From: CAZLBC01 sp964557575
Lineage (GTDB): Bacteria; Planctomycetota; Phycisphaerae; SM23-33
Length of the DNA: 38,262 nucleotides
Reading direction: 5' to 3'
Assembly: GCA_964557575.1 (NCBI GenBank)
Contig: CAZLBC010000043.1
Coordinates: 1 to 38,262 of the forward strand
Shown: positions 17,001-24,652 of the stretch, in pieces
Position numbering within the stretch: position 1 is the first letter of the stretch
Layout: each line of letters starts with the position of its first letter
Program-made: the position numbers and the translations under genes
The notes under the pieces: model-generated
What the model saw: only the letters and a program-made list of their open reading frames with translations
Database searches by the model: none
Told to the model about the DNA's origin: nothing

Positions 17001-18185
17001 ATGATTGATAGGTGGCTGTATAATTTTCTGAATGACGCCGTACATGCTATGCCGGCGGTTGCCATACTTGGGCCGCGTCAATGCGGAAAATCAACCCTGG
17101 CAAGGGCTTTTTGCGACCGTCTGGCGTCTCCTGTTGTGTACCTGGACCTCGAGCGACGTCAGGATTTGGCAAAATTACGAGATCCCGAGTCTTTTTTCGC
17201 CGCAAACTCAGATGCGCTCGTTTGCATCGACGAGATCCAAAGAACTCCTGATCTCTTTTCGGTAATGCGGCACGTCATTGACCAAAGGGAGCGACCCGGG
17301 CAGTTCTTAATGTTAGGCTCCGCATCTCGTGATCTGATCAGGCAAAGCTCAGAAACACTCGCCGGGCGGATACGCTACCTTGAACTTACCCCGTTCCTGC
17401 GCCGCGAGCTGGCAATCGGCGACGAAATGCTCCGCAGGTATTGGCTGCGCGGCGGTTTCCCGCGCAGCCTGTTGGCTCCATCCGACGAAGAAAGCTACCT
17501 GTGGCGGATCGACTTCCGAAAGGATTTTCTCGAACGCGACATACCGGCATTTAATCGGCGTCTTGAGCCCATGGCTATCGGTCGGCTTTGGGATATGTTG
17601 GCCCACGTGCATGGACAATTGCTGAACATGTCGACCCTGGCATCCTCATTGGGTGTCGACGGACACACGATTCGTTCACACATCGACCTTCTGGAAGGCG
17701 CATTTATGGTTCGCCGGCTCCAGCCGGTCCACACCAACCTGAAGAAACGATTAGTGAAGACCCCGAAGCTCTATCTGACCGACAGCGGCATGCTGCATGC
17801 CATACTGGGTGTTGAATCCTGGAATGCCCTGATGTCGCATCCATGCTTCGGCCAATCCTGGGAAGGCCTTTGTATAGCCAATGTACTTGCTCAGCTTCGT
17901 CCCGATGTGAAAGCCGGGTTTTTCCGAACCGCGCGTGGCGCGGAAATTGACCTTGTGCTGGAACGTGGAACAGAACGGGCTGCAGTTGAGTTCAAAGCGT
18001 CCTCGGCGCCGGCAGTCGAAAAGGGATTTTACACCGCACTTGAAGACCTGAATCTTGACGAAGGATGGGTTGTAGCGCCCATCGACAGCGTCTTTCACGA
18101 CGGTAAGATCACCTTCACGCCTCTACATAACCTCGGAACCGGCAAAATATCCGGGTTCTTTCGAGCACCGACGGCGACGGCGTGA
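17001..18185 (+). CDS. AAA ATPase with DUF4143 and PD-(D/E)XK-like C-terminus
   Basis: The 394-residue protein has a Walker A loop GPRQCGKST near residue 24, Walker B ALVCIDEIQ near 72, a sensor motif LMLGSASRD, a winged-helix-like segment (GQLLNMSTLASSLGVDGHTI), and a C-terminal DUF4143 domain ending in the nuclease-like signature GAEIDLVLERG followed by AAVEFKAS. Such proteins are common, mobile and poorly understood; roles in DNA transactions or defence have been proposed. The product is complete and lies next to a broken relative. Its final 26 codons and the following sequence recur at 22685-22763, with 43 identical bases (18151-18193 and 22729-22771). The bases just before the ATG form a short repeat (GGAGCGAGGCTCC), with no classical ribosome binding site. 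Confidence 0.88.
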   Translation: MIDRWLYNFLNDAVHAMPAVAILGPRQCGKSTLARAFCDRLASPVVYLDLERRQDLAKLRDPESFFAANSDALVCIDEIQRTPDLFSVMRHVIDQRERPGQFLMLGSASRDLIRQSSETLAGRIRYLELTPFLRRELAIGDEMLRRYWLRGGFPRSLLAPSDEESYLWRIDFRKDFLERDIPAFNRRLEPMAIGRLWDMLAHVHGQLLNMSTLASSLGVDGHTIRSHIDLLEGAFMVRRLQPVHTNLKKRLVKTPKLYLTDSGMLHAILGVESWNALMSHPCFGQSWEGLCIANVLAQLRPDVKAGFFRTARGAEIDLVLERGTERAAVEFKASSAPAVEKGFYTALEDLNLDEGWVVAPIDSVFHDGKITFTPLHNLGTGKISGFFRAPTATA

Positions 18186-18190
18186 CCGCC

Positions 18191-18274
18191 CGGCAGGTCG
18201 GCACGAACACGCGGCCGGATCTGGTGTTCACGAACCGGAACCTGTTTTACAGGATAAGGCTGGAAAGGCCGTGA
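18191..18274 (+). pseudogene. Possible tail remnant of a propeller-type gene
   Basis: Directly after the ATPase gene a different frame reads VGTNTRPDLVFTNRNLFYRI before a stop at 18272. The pattern of a short strand, TNRNLFYRI and stop resembles the last blade of PQQ propellers such as IIRTKTHLYRIGKK at 7493. It is too short for certainty. Confidence 0.35.
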
Positions 18275-18416
18275 GGATCGGTGAGCTGATGTGCCCGCGC
18301 CGTTTTTTTTGTTATTTGTGAAAACCGGCCTCTTCCGCCATTTTACCCCTTGCATAGACCGACAGCAATCATTAACTTACGCTATATACTGAAGATACAT
18401 TGATCTCCTCCTATTG

Positions 18417-18494
18417 CCCAAAACGGCCGCCACCGGCGGCACCTGCTCGCTGCCGCTCAATCCCGAGGGCGTCGCCGTCCTCGAACTGAAATAA
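18417..18494 (+). pseudogene. Gene-tail repeat, copy A (ends VAVLELK-stop)
   Basis: The frame encodes PKTAATGGTCSLPL followed by NPEGVAVLELK and a stop. This looks like the last beta strands of an extracellular glycoside hydrolase, but no upstream part is present. Three further diverged copies lie at 21316, 21463 and 28009. It is followed after 40 bases by the convergent tail of a DUF1593 gene, the same arrangement as at 28009-28131. Confidence 0.65.
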
Positions 18495-18534
18495 GAACCG
18501 GCGTCCGCCGGATCGCTTCCTCCCCTCTCCCCCG

Positions 18535-18572
18535 TCACTCCACGGTGACGACGACGCGGCGGTACGCCGTCA
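18535..18572 (-). pseudogene. DUF1593 gene tail, copy A
   Basis: Read on the minus strand, the segment encodes LTAYRRVVVTVE-stop, nearly identical to the end of the complete DUF1593 protein at 28094 (LTAYRRVVVTVQ-stop). Similarity ends at about 18572, immediately before the sulfatase sequence, so this is a stranded gene end of about 13 codons. Confidence 0.75.
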
Positions 18573-18603
18573 AGATGATGTTTTTAACTGCAGTTCCGGC
18601 CCG

Positions 18604-20043
18604 CCATCTCCCAACATCGTTCTGATCTTTGTCGACGATATGGGATGGACCGGGCTCAGCGCGTACGGCAATCCCCGCGTCGAGACCCCGCGTATCGACC
18701 GCCTGGCGGCGGAGGGCATGACATTCACCCGCGCCTACGCCGCGTCCATGTGCTCCCCCTCCCGGGCCGCCCTGCTCTCCGGCCGCTACCCGGCCTGGAT
18801 CGGCATCACGCGCGCTCTTCCCGGACGCGACGACCGGGAGCGGGCCGCGTGGAAAAAGCTGCGCACGGCCAAGCCCGCCCCGCGGCTCCCGGTCGAGACG
18901 TTCACTCTCGGCGAGGCGCTCCGGGAGCGGGGCTACACCACCGCCCTGCTGGGCAAATGGCACCTGGGAACCGGGAGCGGGGGCAGCGGGTACCACATCA
19001 AGCACCCCCGCGACATCGAATACATCCGCCGCCATTTCGGCTTCGACCGGGTTGATCCCGGGGCGGATCTCGACGTGGACAAGGGCGTCACGGACCTGAC
19101 CGACAAGGCGGTGGCCTTCCTGGAGGACAGCCGCGACCGGCCGTTCTTCCTCTACCTCTCCCATCACACGGTCCACACCCTGTGCGCGGCGCCCGGGCCG
19201 ATCGTGGACAAATACCGGGCGCGCGGCGTCATGCCTGCCGGAGAATATCCCTACGAGGGCATCGACAGCGCCACCTACCTGGCCATGATCGAACACCTCG
19301 ACCGGGAGACCGGGCGGCTGCTGGACGCGCTTCAGCGACTGGGGCTGGCCGACGACACCCTGGTGCTGTTCGTGTCGGACAACGGCGCCCCGGTCCGGGT
19401 GACGCGCAACGACCCGCTGCGGCGCGGCAAGGCCACCTGCTATGAGGGGGGGATCCGCGTACCCATGATCGCCCGCTTCCCGGGGCGGATTCCGGCGGGG
19501 CGGACGTGCGACGTGCCGGTCCACGTGATCGACCTCTTTCCCACCCTGGTCGAAGCGGCGGGCGGCCGTCCCCGGGCGGATAAACTGGACGGCGAGAGCC
19601 TGCTGCCGCTGCTGACCGGGCGGGAAACCACCCTCCGGCGCGAGGCCCTCTTCTTCCACATCCCCCATTACATCTGTTATCCGCGGGGGCATTTCCGGAC
19701 CGCGCCGCACGGCGCCGTGATCCGGGGGAGATACAAGCTGGTGGAGCACTTCGCGGATCATTTCGCTTTTCCGCCCGGTGCCAACCGGGACAACGCCGTC
19801 TACGATCCCAACCTGGCCGCCTACGTGCCCGAGCGAAAGGTGGAGCTGTTCGACCTTCAGAACGATAGCGGAGAGCGGGTGAACCTGGCCGCGCGGATGC
19901 CGGAGAAGGCCGCGGAAATGCTCGAGCAACTGCGCCGGTGGCGACAGAGCGTGGGCGCGTCCATGCCCGTCCCCAACCCCGATTACGACCCGGACGCCCG
20001 CTTCGTGTCGGAGTTCGACTCTTCCCGGGTGATCAAACGCTGA
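18604..20043 (+). pseudogene. Sulfatase lacking its 5' end (S1 family)
   Basis: The frame encodes about 480 residues of a type I sulfatase: the metal-binding start PNIVLIFVDDMGWTG, the formylglycine motif CSPSRAALLSGRY (the Cys at 18751 is converted by a maturase), GKWHLG, and FVSDNGAP further on, to a natural stop. It would hydrolyse sulfate esters, probably on polysaccharide. What is missing is the start: no ATG, GTG or TTG precedes the metal-binding Asp pair in frame, no signal peptide is present, and upstream sequence is the DUF1593 tail repeat. The first ATG (18640) lies after both Asp residues, so a product from it would be inactive. The body of the gene shows no internal damage, so truncation looks recent. 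Confidence 0.85.
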
Positions 20044-20082
20044 GCCTGCCTGATACAGTCGCACTTTTTTCGCCGGCTGTTT

Positions 20083-20101
20083 CCCAAAACGGCCGTCACC
20101 G
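20083..20101 (+). repeat. Short copy of the PKTA-V-TG segment of the gene-tail repeat
   Basis: CCCAAAACGGCCGTCACCGG differs by one base from the matching part of the tail repeat at 18417. It lies 40 bases after the sulfatase stop, just before the 5'-less beta-helix gene, so it probably marks another junction. Confidence 0.5.
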
Positions 20102-20130
20102 GGATTTCTCATTACTTCAGTTCAGCAGCC

Positions 20131-21276
20131 TGTTGGGCGAGGAACAAGGGCCCGGATCGCAAGAACTGGCGGACCGGGATCCGCGTCCAGGCCGGTGACT
20201 GCGGGACGCTGTCGCACATCGTCCTTCGGGATCTCTACGTTCACGACGTAAACGGCACCCTGAACAAGGGCACCGAGGGCTGCGGGATCTATGCCGAGGC
20301 GAAGGGAAAGACCAAGTCCCGTTTCGACGGGCTGCTGATCGAAAAGTGCCGCGTCGTCAGGACCGACCGAAACGGCATCTGCATGCGCAGCAGTTTTATC
20401 AGGCGCGATCAGAACTGGTTTCCGAGCCGCAATGTGGTGATCCGCGGGAACCGGATCGAGGACTGCGGCGGGGACTGCATAAAGCCGTGGGGATGCGACG
20501 GGGCGCTTGTGGAGCACAACGTGGTGAAGGGCGGCCGCATGCGGTGCAGGGATCACGCCGCGGGTATCTGGCCCTGGTCGTGCGACAACACGGCCATCCA
20601 GTTCAACGAGGTCAGCGGGATGAAGGGCACGAAGGACGGCCAGTCGTTCGACTGCGACTACAACTGCTACAACACGCTGATCCAGTACAACTACAGTCAC
20701 CACAACGAGGGCGGTTTCCTGCTGGTCTGCGGACCGAAGCCCAAGAACGGGATCGGCGGGACGGTCAACTCGGTGATCCGCTACAACGTCAGCTACAACG
20801 ACGGGCATTCCGGGGAGAGGATCTTCCACATCTCCGGCGACGGAGTGAAGGGCACGCGAATCTACAACAACGTCATCTACGTCAACAAGAAGCCCGGACG
20901 AACAGTGGACAACATCCTGGTGAAGATGGACAACTGGGGCGGCTACGCGACCGACACGCTGTTCCAGAACAATATCTTCTACGCAGAGGGGACCGTCAGC
21001 TACGCGTGGGGCAAGGCGAAGAAGACGGTGTTTCAGAACAACTGCTATTTCGGAAGACACCAGTCGCTCCCGAAGGACGCAATGGCGATTATGAACGATC
21101 CGATGTTCGTACGCCCGACGGGGGGAGAGGGTTTTAAGGCCGCCGAAGGTTTTAGGCTCAAAGCCGGATCGAAATGCATCGGAAAGGGTGTGACGATCGA
21201 GAAAAACGGGGGGCGTGACTTTTCAGGAAACACTGTCGGTTCAGACGGACCGAAAAACATAGGGGCGTTTGAATAA
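20131..21276 (+). pseudogene. Parallel beta-helix protein lacking its 5' end
   Basis: The frame gives about 380 residues with strong beta-helix character: GIRVQAGDCGTLSHIVLRDL, then VVIRGNRIEDCGGDCI, VIRYNVSYN, RIYNNVIYVN and FQNNIFYAEG, and the usual end DGPKNIGAFE-stop. Such proteins bind or cleave polysaccharides. The N-terminal signal peptide and first coils are missing: in frame upstream there is only the short PKTAVTG repeat remnant and unrelated sequence, with no start codon or ribosome binding site. The first ATG is at 20383, well inside the helix. The broken 5' end next to a tail repeat parallels the sulfatase. Confidence 0.8.
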
Positions 21277-21315
21277 TTAATGAGGGGCGATCCCCCTTCT
21301 TGCCAGTTTCCCGGC

Positions 21316-21372
21316 GGCACCGGCTCGCTGGCGCTCGATCCCGAAGACGTCGCCGTCCTCGCGCTGAAATGA
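21316..21372 (+). pseudogene. Gene-tail repeat, copy B
   Basis: The segment encodes GTGSLALDPEDVAVLALK-stop, aligned codon for codon with copy A at 18438. It begins shortly after the beta-helix stop at 21276 and is followed after 37 bases by a DUF1593-tail remnant. Confidence 0.7.
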
Positions 21373-21409
21373 CGAGCGGCGCCCGCCGGACCGTGCCCCC
21401 CCGCCCCCC

Positions 21410-21427
21410 TCACTCCACGGTGAGAAT
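21410..21427 (-). pseudogene. DUF1593 gene tail, copy B (very short)
   Basis: On the minus strand the segment encodes LTVE-stop and matches TCACTCCACGGTGA of copy A before diverging. It keeps the tail-to-tail position behind copy B of the plus-strand repeat. Confidence 0.5.
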
Positions 21428-21462
21428 ATTGCAGCAGCCAAAAAACATTGAATCGTGCTTAT

Positions 21463-21538
21463 GGCCAAAACGGCCGCCACCGGCAGCACCTGCTCGCTGA
21501 CGCTCGATCCTGAAGACGTTGCGGTCTCCTCGATCTGA
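21463..21538 (+). pseudogene. Gene-tail repeat, copy C (frameshifted)
   Basis: The segment encodes AKTAATGSTCSLTLDPEDVA, matching copy A, but two extra bases near the end shift the frame so it stops early after VSSI. It is joined directly to the duplicated GH95 tail that starts at 21542. Confidence 0.65.
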
Positions 21539-21541
21539 AAT

Positions 21542-21730
21542 CAGGACATCATCTTGAAAGCCGGGAAACCTCTAGAAACCGTTCTTCGTTCAAAGGTCGG
21601 AAACAACTGCAGGCTGGCCTACTGGGACAAGCAGGCAGAACTGGACACAAAGGCCGGCAAAACCTACCGCTTCCGTCGGGACAGGAACACAGATTCCTAT
21701 CAGATTACACTCGAACCAGACTGCCGGTAA
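21542..21730 (+). pseudogene. Duplicated 3' end of the GH95-like gene
   Basis: The 62 codons and stop align in frame, without gaps, to the end of the GH95-like gene at 11604-11792: both contain VGNNCRL, YRFRRD and NTDSYQIT and end before TAA. The copy has many substitutions, such as KPLETVLRSK in place of KLLEAVLRSR, so it comes from a related gene or is old. No other part of a GH95 gene is present nearby. Confidence 0.85.
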
Positions 21731-21861
21731 ATGCACCCCCGCTATCAACCCCTGGTCAATCGGATAAATCGTGCAGGGGTTGCGAGGGTGCGCTCCGTTA
21801 GCCCAGAATCTTCTTGCGAAGCCGTGGAGGCCTTGGTAAGGTTTGGTCGCCTTATGCGGAT

Positions 21862-22446
21862 TCAGAATGGCGTACCAAGGGCGGCAGCCTTCTCTTTGCC
21901 GAAAACACGACTCAATGGGCCTCCGGGAGTGCCTGCGGTTGCTCCATCAACAAAGATGCCGTCGCAGGAGTATTTATGCACGGCTTTGGCGGCTGCATCG
22001 GACCACCAGTCCTGAACGTCCTTGCGGACCACGTCGAACCACCTGATGATCCGGTCCTTTCGACCCTTTCTGTGTTTCGTTTGAATGAGGTATTCGCCCG
22101 GATAGGCTGCATTCGATATTTTCGATTGATGCTTCGGCTTATCGCTGGCCCAGTAGAACAGCACTTTCGCTTTCGGGTTGCGGTTCTTGATCTCGCGGGC
22201 GGCTTGAGCCGTGTATGTCTCGGCACTGCCCTTGCTGTCTCTGGGTAGCCTGCCTGCAGTGAGAGTAATGAAATTAAAGTGCTTCGCCACAAAATCATAT
22301 TGTTCCGGCTTAAGCCCCTCGCCGATACCGAAGTGCACGGACACCGGAACCCGATCCCAGGAAAATACCGGTAGTTTCTCGCCGGAGTGAACTGTCGCCG
22401 GCACAGCGAACAACAGAATGACAGGAATTATACATACAGTCCTCAT
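21862..22446 (-). pseudogene. Exported TIM-barrel glycoside-hydrolase-like protein, 3' truncated
   Basis: The frame gives 194 residues with a signal peptide (MRTVCIIPVILLFAVPATVHS), then the beginning of a TIM barrel: VPVSVHFGIGEG, FNFITLTAGRLPRD, AKVLFYWASDKP and CDGIFVDGATAG, the last resembling a strand-4 loop of putative glycoside hydrolases (GHL/DUF4015-like). The frame ends at ALGTPF-stop, about half the usual length for such an enzyme, and the adjoining sequence holds the GH95 tail instead. GAAGGG about ten bases upstream supports the ATG at 22446. Here the 5' end survives and the 3' end is lost, the reverse of the sulfatase and beta-helix genes. Confidence 0.65.
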
Positions 22447-22639
22447 AAACAATTATCCCTTCCGTACAGGTTTCATTTCGGAACTTGATACGACGATGAA
22501 TATGATGATTCAACATGCGGATACAATAGTACCATTACGGGCAAACCATTTGAGGCGTACCGGTCCTCACTTCGGAAAGCTTAATCAGTAACCCGGTCTT
22601 ATATCAAGTTATTCAAGGGACAAAATGGCGAAAAACCAG

Positions 22640-22685
22640 GCCTGACCGCGCCCCCCTGCCCCCCTCACTCGACGGTGACGACGAC
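22640..22685 (-). pseudogene. DUF1593 gene tail, copy E, with part of the tail-to-tail spacer
   Basis: CCCCTCACTCGACGGTGACGA at 22661 onward matches the end of the DUF1593 gene at 28091 with one or two changes, and the C-rich spacer before it also matches. It runs directly into the duplicated ATPase tail through a shared GACGACGG sequence. Confidence 0.6.
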
Positions 22686-22763
22686 GGCACCTTCACGCCC
22701 CTACACACCCTGGGAGCCGGCAAAATAGCCGGGTTCTTTCGAGCACCGACGGCGACGGCGTGA
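22685..22763 (+). pseudogene. Duplicated 3' end of the AAA/DUF4143 ATPase gene
   Basis: The frame encodes DGTFTPLHTLGAGKIAGFFR followed by APTATA-stop, matching the end of the ATPase at 17001-18185. Identity is complete over 43 bases (22729-22771), crosses the stop, and continues with changes to about 22798. This suggests DNA-level duplication rather than independent family members. Confidence 0.8.
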
Positions 22764-22848
22764 CCGCCCGGGATGTCGGCACGAACACGCGACCGGCCTT
22801 CGCGACTGCGAAGCCATCTCTTCCGGTTACAAAAGGCTGTTTCAAGCA

Positions 22849-23763
22849 TCATTTTGAATGCGGTGTCAGCGTATATACTTTTACATCAGAGTACACGTGA
22901 GCGCTGCGAACCAGCCTGAGTCCAAAATAACCCTCCGTGTAGGCGGGATACTTTTCCCGGGTGTAGACATCATCCTGCAGGGTCCTGCCGTTATCCACGG
23001 TCGTTTTGATCGCGTCACCGTAGGCATATTCATACACGACAGCCCCGTCAAGGATGTACTGAACAAACCCGTCACAGGCGACGAGTTGTATTCGCTGGGT
23101 CTTTTCCGGAAGGATGACGCAACCGGGTTTGCCGTCCCTGGAAAGCCAGAGCGGGTGAGCGATGTCATTGTTGTTCCTGTCACGGCGGGGATAGCGCCTG
23201 GCCCGGGTGGTCGTATTGGCCCTGCCGCCGGTACTGGCATAGTATCCGTTCATTTTGTGGTAGGTCCCGAAACCGCCGGTAAAGAGCTTGTCATTAAAAA
23301 CCGACTGTGGATCGCCGGGAAAATCAGCAAGCCAGAAACAGTTTACATCACTGGGTACCACGTATTTCGACGGGGCCTTTCCCTTTTCTTTCTGAAGAGC
23401 GAGTCCCTCCCGGTCCATCTTGTCCATGTCCATGCGGACCGTGTAGGTAATGACAAGCGGATTCCTGAGCTTCTTCTTGAGCCAGATCGTGGTGCCGCCC
23501 GTGGCGAAGACGTGCAGCCCGTCTTTTTGTACCGTTACCGACGGTTTCCGGCCGTTGCGGGCTTTTTGCTGAACATGCCAGTCTGATCCAAAGGCTTTTT
23601 TGTCGGTCAGGCTGTTTTCGTAGATACATTTCCCGATCGTGAACATTCCCCGCGCCCGGCCGAGAACACGCGGCTCTTCGGCCGTCAGAATGGTCGTGGC
23701 GAGCGTGGCGACGATGATAAACGCCGCGCCCGGTATCAGCAGTTTGTATTCGGAGCACACCAT
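22849..23763 (-). CDS. Exported DUF6250/concanavalin-like protein
   Basis: The 304-residue product has a membrane or signal segment near the start (LLIPGAAFIIVATLATTIL), then a beta-sandwich pattern: CIYENSLTDKKAFGSDWHVQ, a strand TTIWLKKKLRNPLVITYTVR, a metal- or sugar-site-like NCFWLADFPGDP, and WFV-like ends near GYFGLRLVRSAHVYSDVKVY. These features fit the DUF6250/DUF1961 group of concanavalin-fold proteins found with polysaccharide-utilisation genes; I infer sugar binding or lyase action without proof. The start is uncertain because no ribosome binding site is visible. It lies 32 bases after the lipoprotein gene and is the last gene of the sigma-factor operon. Confidence 0.7.
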   Translation of the reverse strand: MVCSEYKLLIPGAAFIIVATLATTILTAEEPRVLGRARGMFTIGKCIYENSLTDKKAFGSDWHVQQKARNGRKPSVTVQKDGLHVFATGGTTIWLKKKLRNPLVITYTVRMDMDKMDREGLALQKEKGKAPSKYVVPSDVNCFWLADFPGDPQSVFNDKLFTGGFGTYHKMNGYYASTGGRANTTTRARRYPRRDRNNNDIAHPLWLSRDGKPGCVILPEKTQRIQLVACDGFVQYILDGAVVYEYAYGDAIKTTVDNGRTLQDDVYTREKYPAYTEGYFGLRLVRSAHVYSDVKVYTLTPHSK

Positions 23764-23795
23764 ACGTAATTATGACTGTACCGTGAAACTTACAT

Positions 23796-24614
23796 TTAAA
23801 GGCGCTGGACTTTGAAATCGCGCATGAGGATCTTGTGCCCCCCCATTTGCCGAATGCCGATCCGGCCTTTCTCGACGAACCTGGGTTTCCGGTTCTTCAG
23901 GACCTTCTCATCCGCCAGGTCCCAGGTGTGGTTGACATTATCCTCTCCGCTCTCGGCGTCCGTGATGCGGAGCATGATCGATTTTCTGCGTTTTTCCACC
24001 ACGACGTGGTACTCACGGCCGATCTGCATTTTCCTGCGTTCCGCCCTGGGCCGAATTTCGCTTTCCAGCTCGATGTTTCGCACCACGTCTTTCCAGGGGT
24101 AGCGTTTGCAGCGGATCTGGTCCCGCAGGCTCAGGCCAATCAGATTCATGTAATTGAAATACTTGTCCATCCTGGCGACCTTTCTGAGATCTCTCCAGGC
24201 GTAGATATCCTCCACGTACGGCTTCTCGCCGATGCCCCGGGCCTGTACGTAGATCAGTTTCTGCCAGCTGCACCCCGGCAGTTTGGTAAAGGTATAGCTG
24301 ATCCGGATGTCGCCGGTGAACTCCTGCCGGGTCCAGAGGACGGCATGCCGGGCGTCGAATGCGGGTCGGTCCACGCGTTTGTCGACTTTGCTGGCAGTCG
24401 TCAGGAAGGCGAGTCCGCCGTCACGGTGCTCGAGGACGGCATTTTTGCCGTCCAAAAACCAGTTCTTTTGCCAGTGTTCCGTCATGGGGTCTTCAAACAG
24501 TACCTTTTCGCCTGTTCTGGGGTGGTTCTTATCGGACAAGGCGTCCACGTTCTCCATACACGAAACTGACAGCATCGCCACCAGACCTGCAACAATAACG
24601 GTAAGCGTTTTCAT
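23796..24614 (-). CDS. DUF1961-like concanavalin-fold lipoprotein
   Basis: The 272-residue product starts with a lipoprotein signal (IVAGLVAMLSVSC, lipid-modified Cys at residue 19). The mature part reads as a beta-sandwich: VLFEDPMTEHWQKNWFLDGK, AVLWTRQEFTGDIRISYTF, and the end KGRIGIRQMGGHKILMRDFK, which matches the closing strands of DUF1961/DUF1080-like domains. It probably binds or acts on sugar at the cell surface. A strong AAAGGAAG precedes the ATG. The gene follows the FecR fusion gene by 38 bases, in one operon with the sigma factor. Confidence 0.75.
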   Translation of the reverse strand: MKTLTVIVAGLVAMLSVSCMENVDALSDKNHPRTGEKVLFEDPMTEHWQKNWFLDGKNAVLEHRDGGLAFLTTASKVDKRVDRPAFDARHAVLWTRQEFTGDIRISYTFTKLPGCSWQKLIYVQARGIGEKPYVEDIYAWRDLRKVARMDKYFNYMNLIGLSLRDQIRCKRYPWKDVVRNIELESEIRPRAERRKMQIGREYHVVVEKRRKSIMLRITDAESGEDNVNHTWDLADEKVLKNRKPRFVEKGRIGIRQMGGHKILMRDFKVQRL

Positions 24615-24652
24615 TTTTCTTCCTTTAGTGTTACTTCAGCACCGCTGCGGTT

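Noticed and set aside
18095..18355. Minus-strand frames at the ATPase tail and its duplicate sharing a conserved peptide
   Set aside because: The shared peptide is explained by the duplicated DNA; the plus-strand ATPase frame is the real coding sequence.
18535..20112. Long minus-strand open frame opposite the sulfatase
   Set aside because: Only its last 13 codons are meaningful (DUF1593 tail); the rest is the reverse of an obvious sulfatase.
21731..21861. Open frames on both strands between the GH95 tail and the TIM-barrel fragment
   Set aside because: Neither the plus-strand frame (RAGVARVRSVSPESS) nor the minus-strand continuation (GLHGFARRFWANGAH) shows a family feature or ribosome binding site; possibly filler at a junction.
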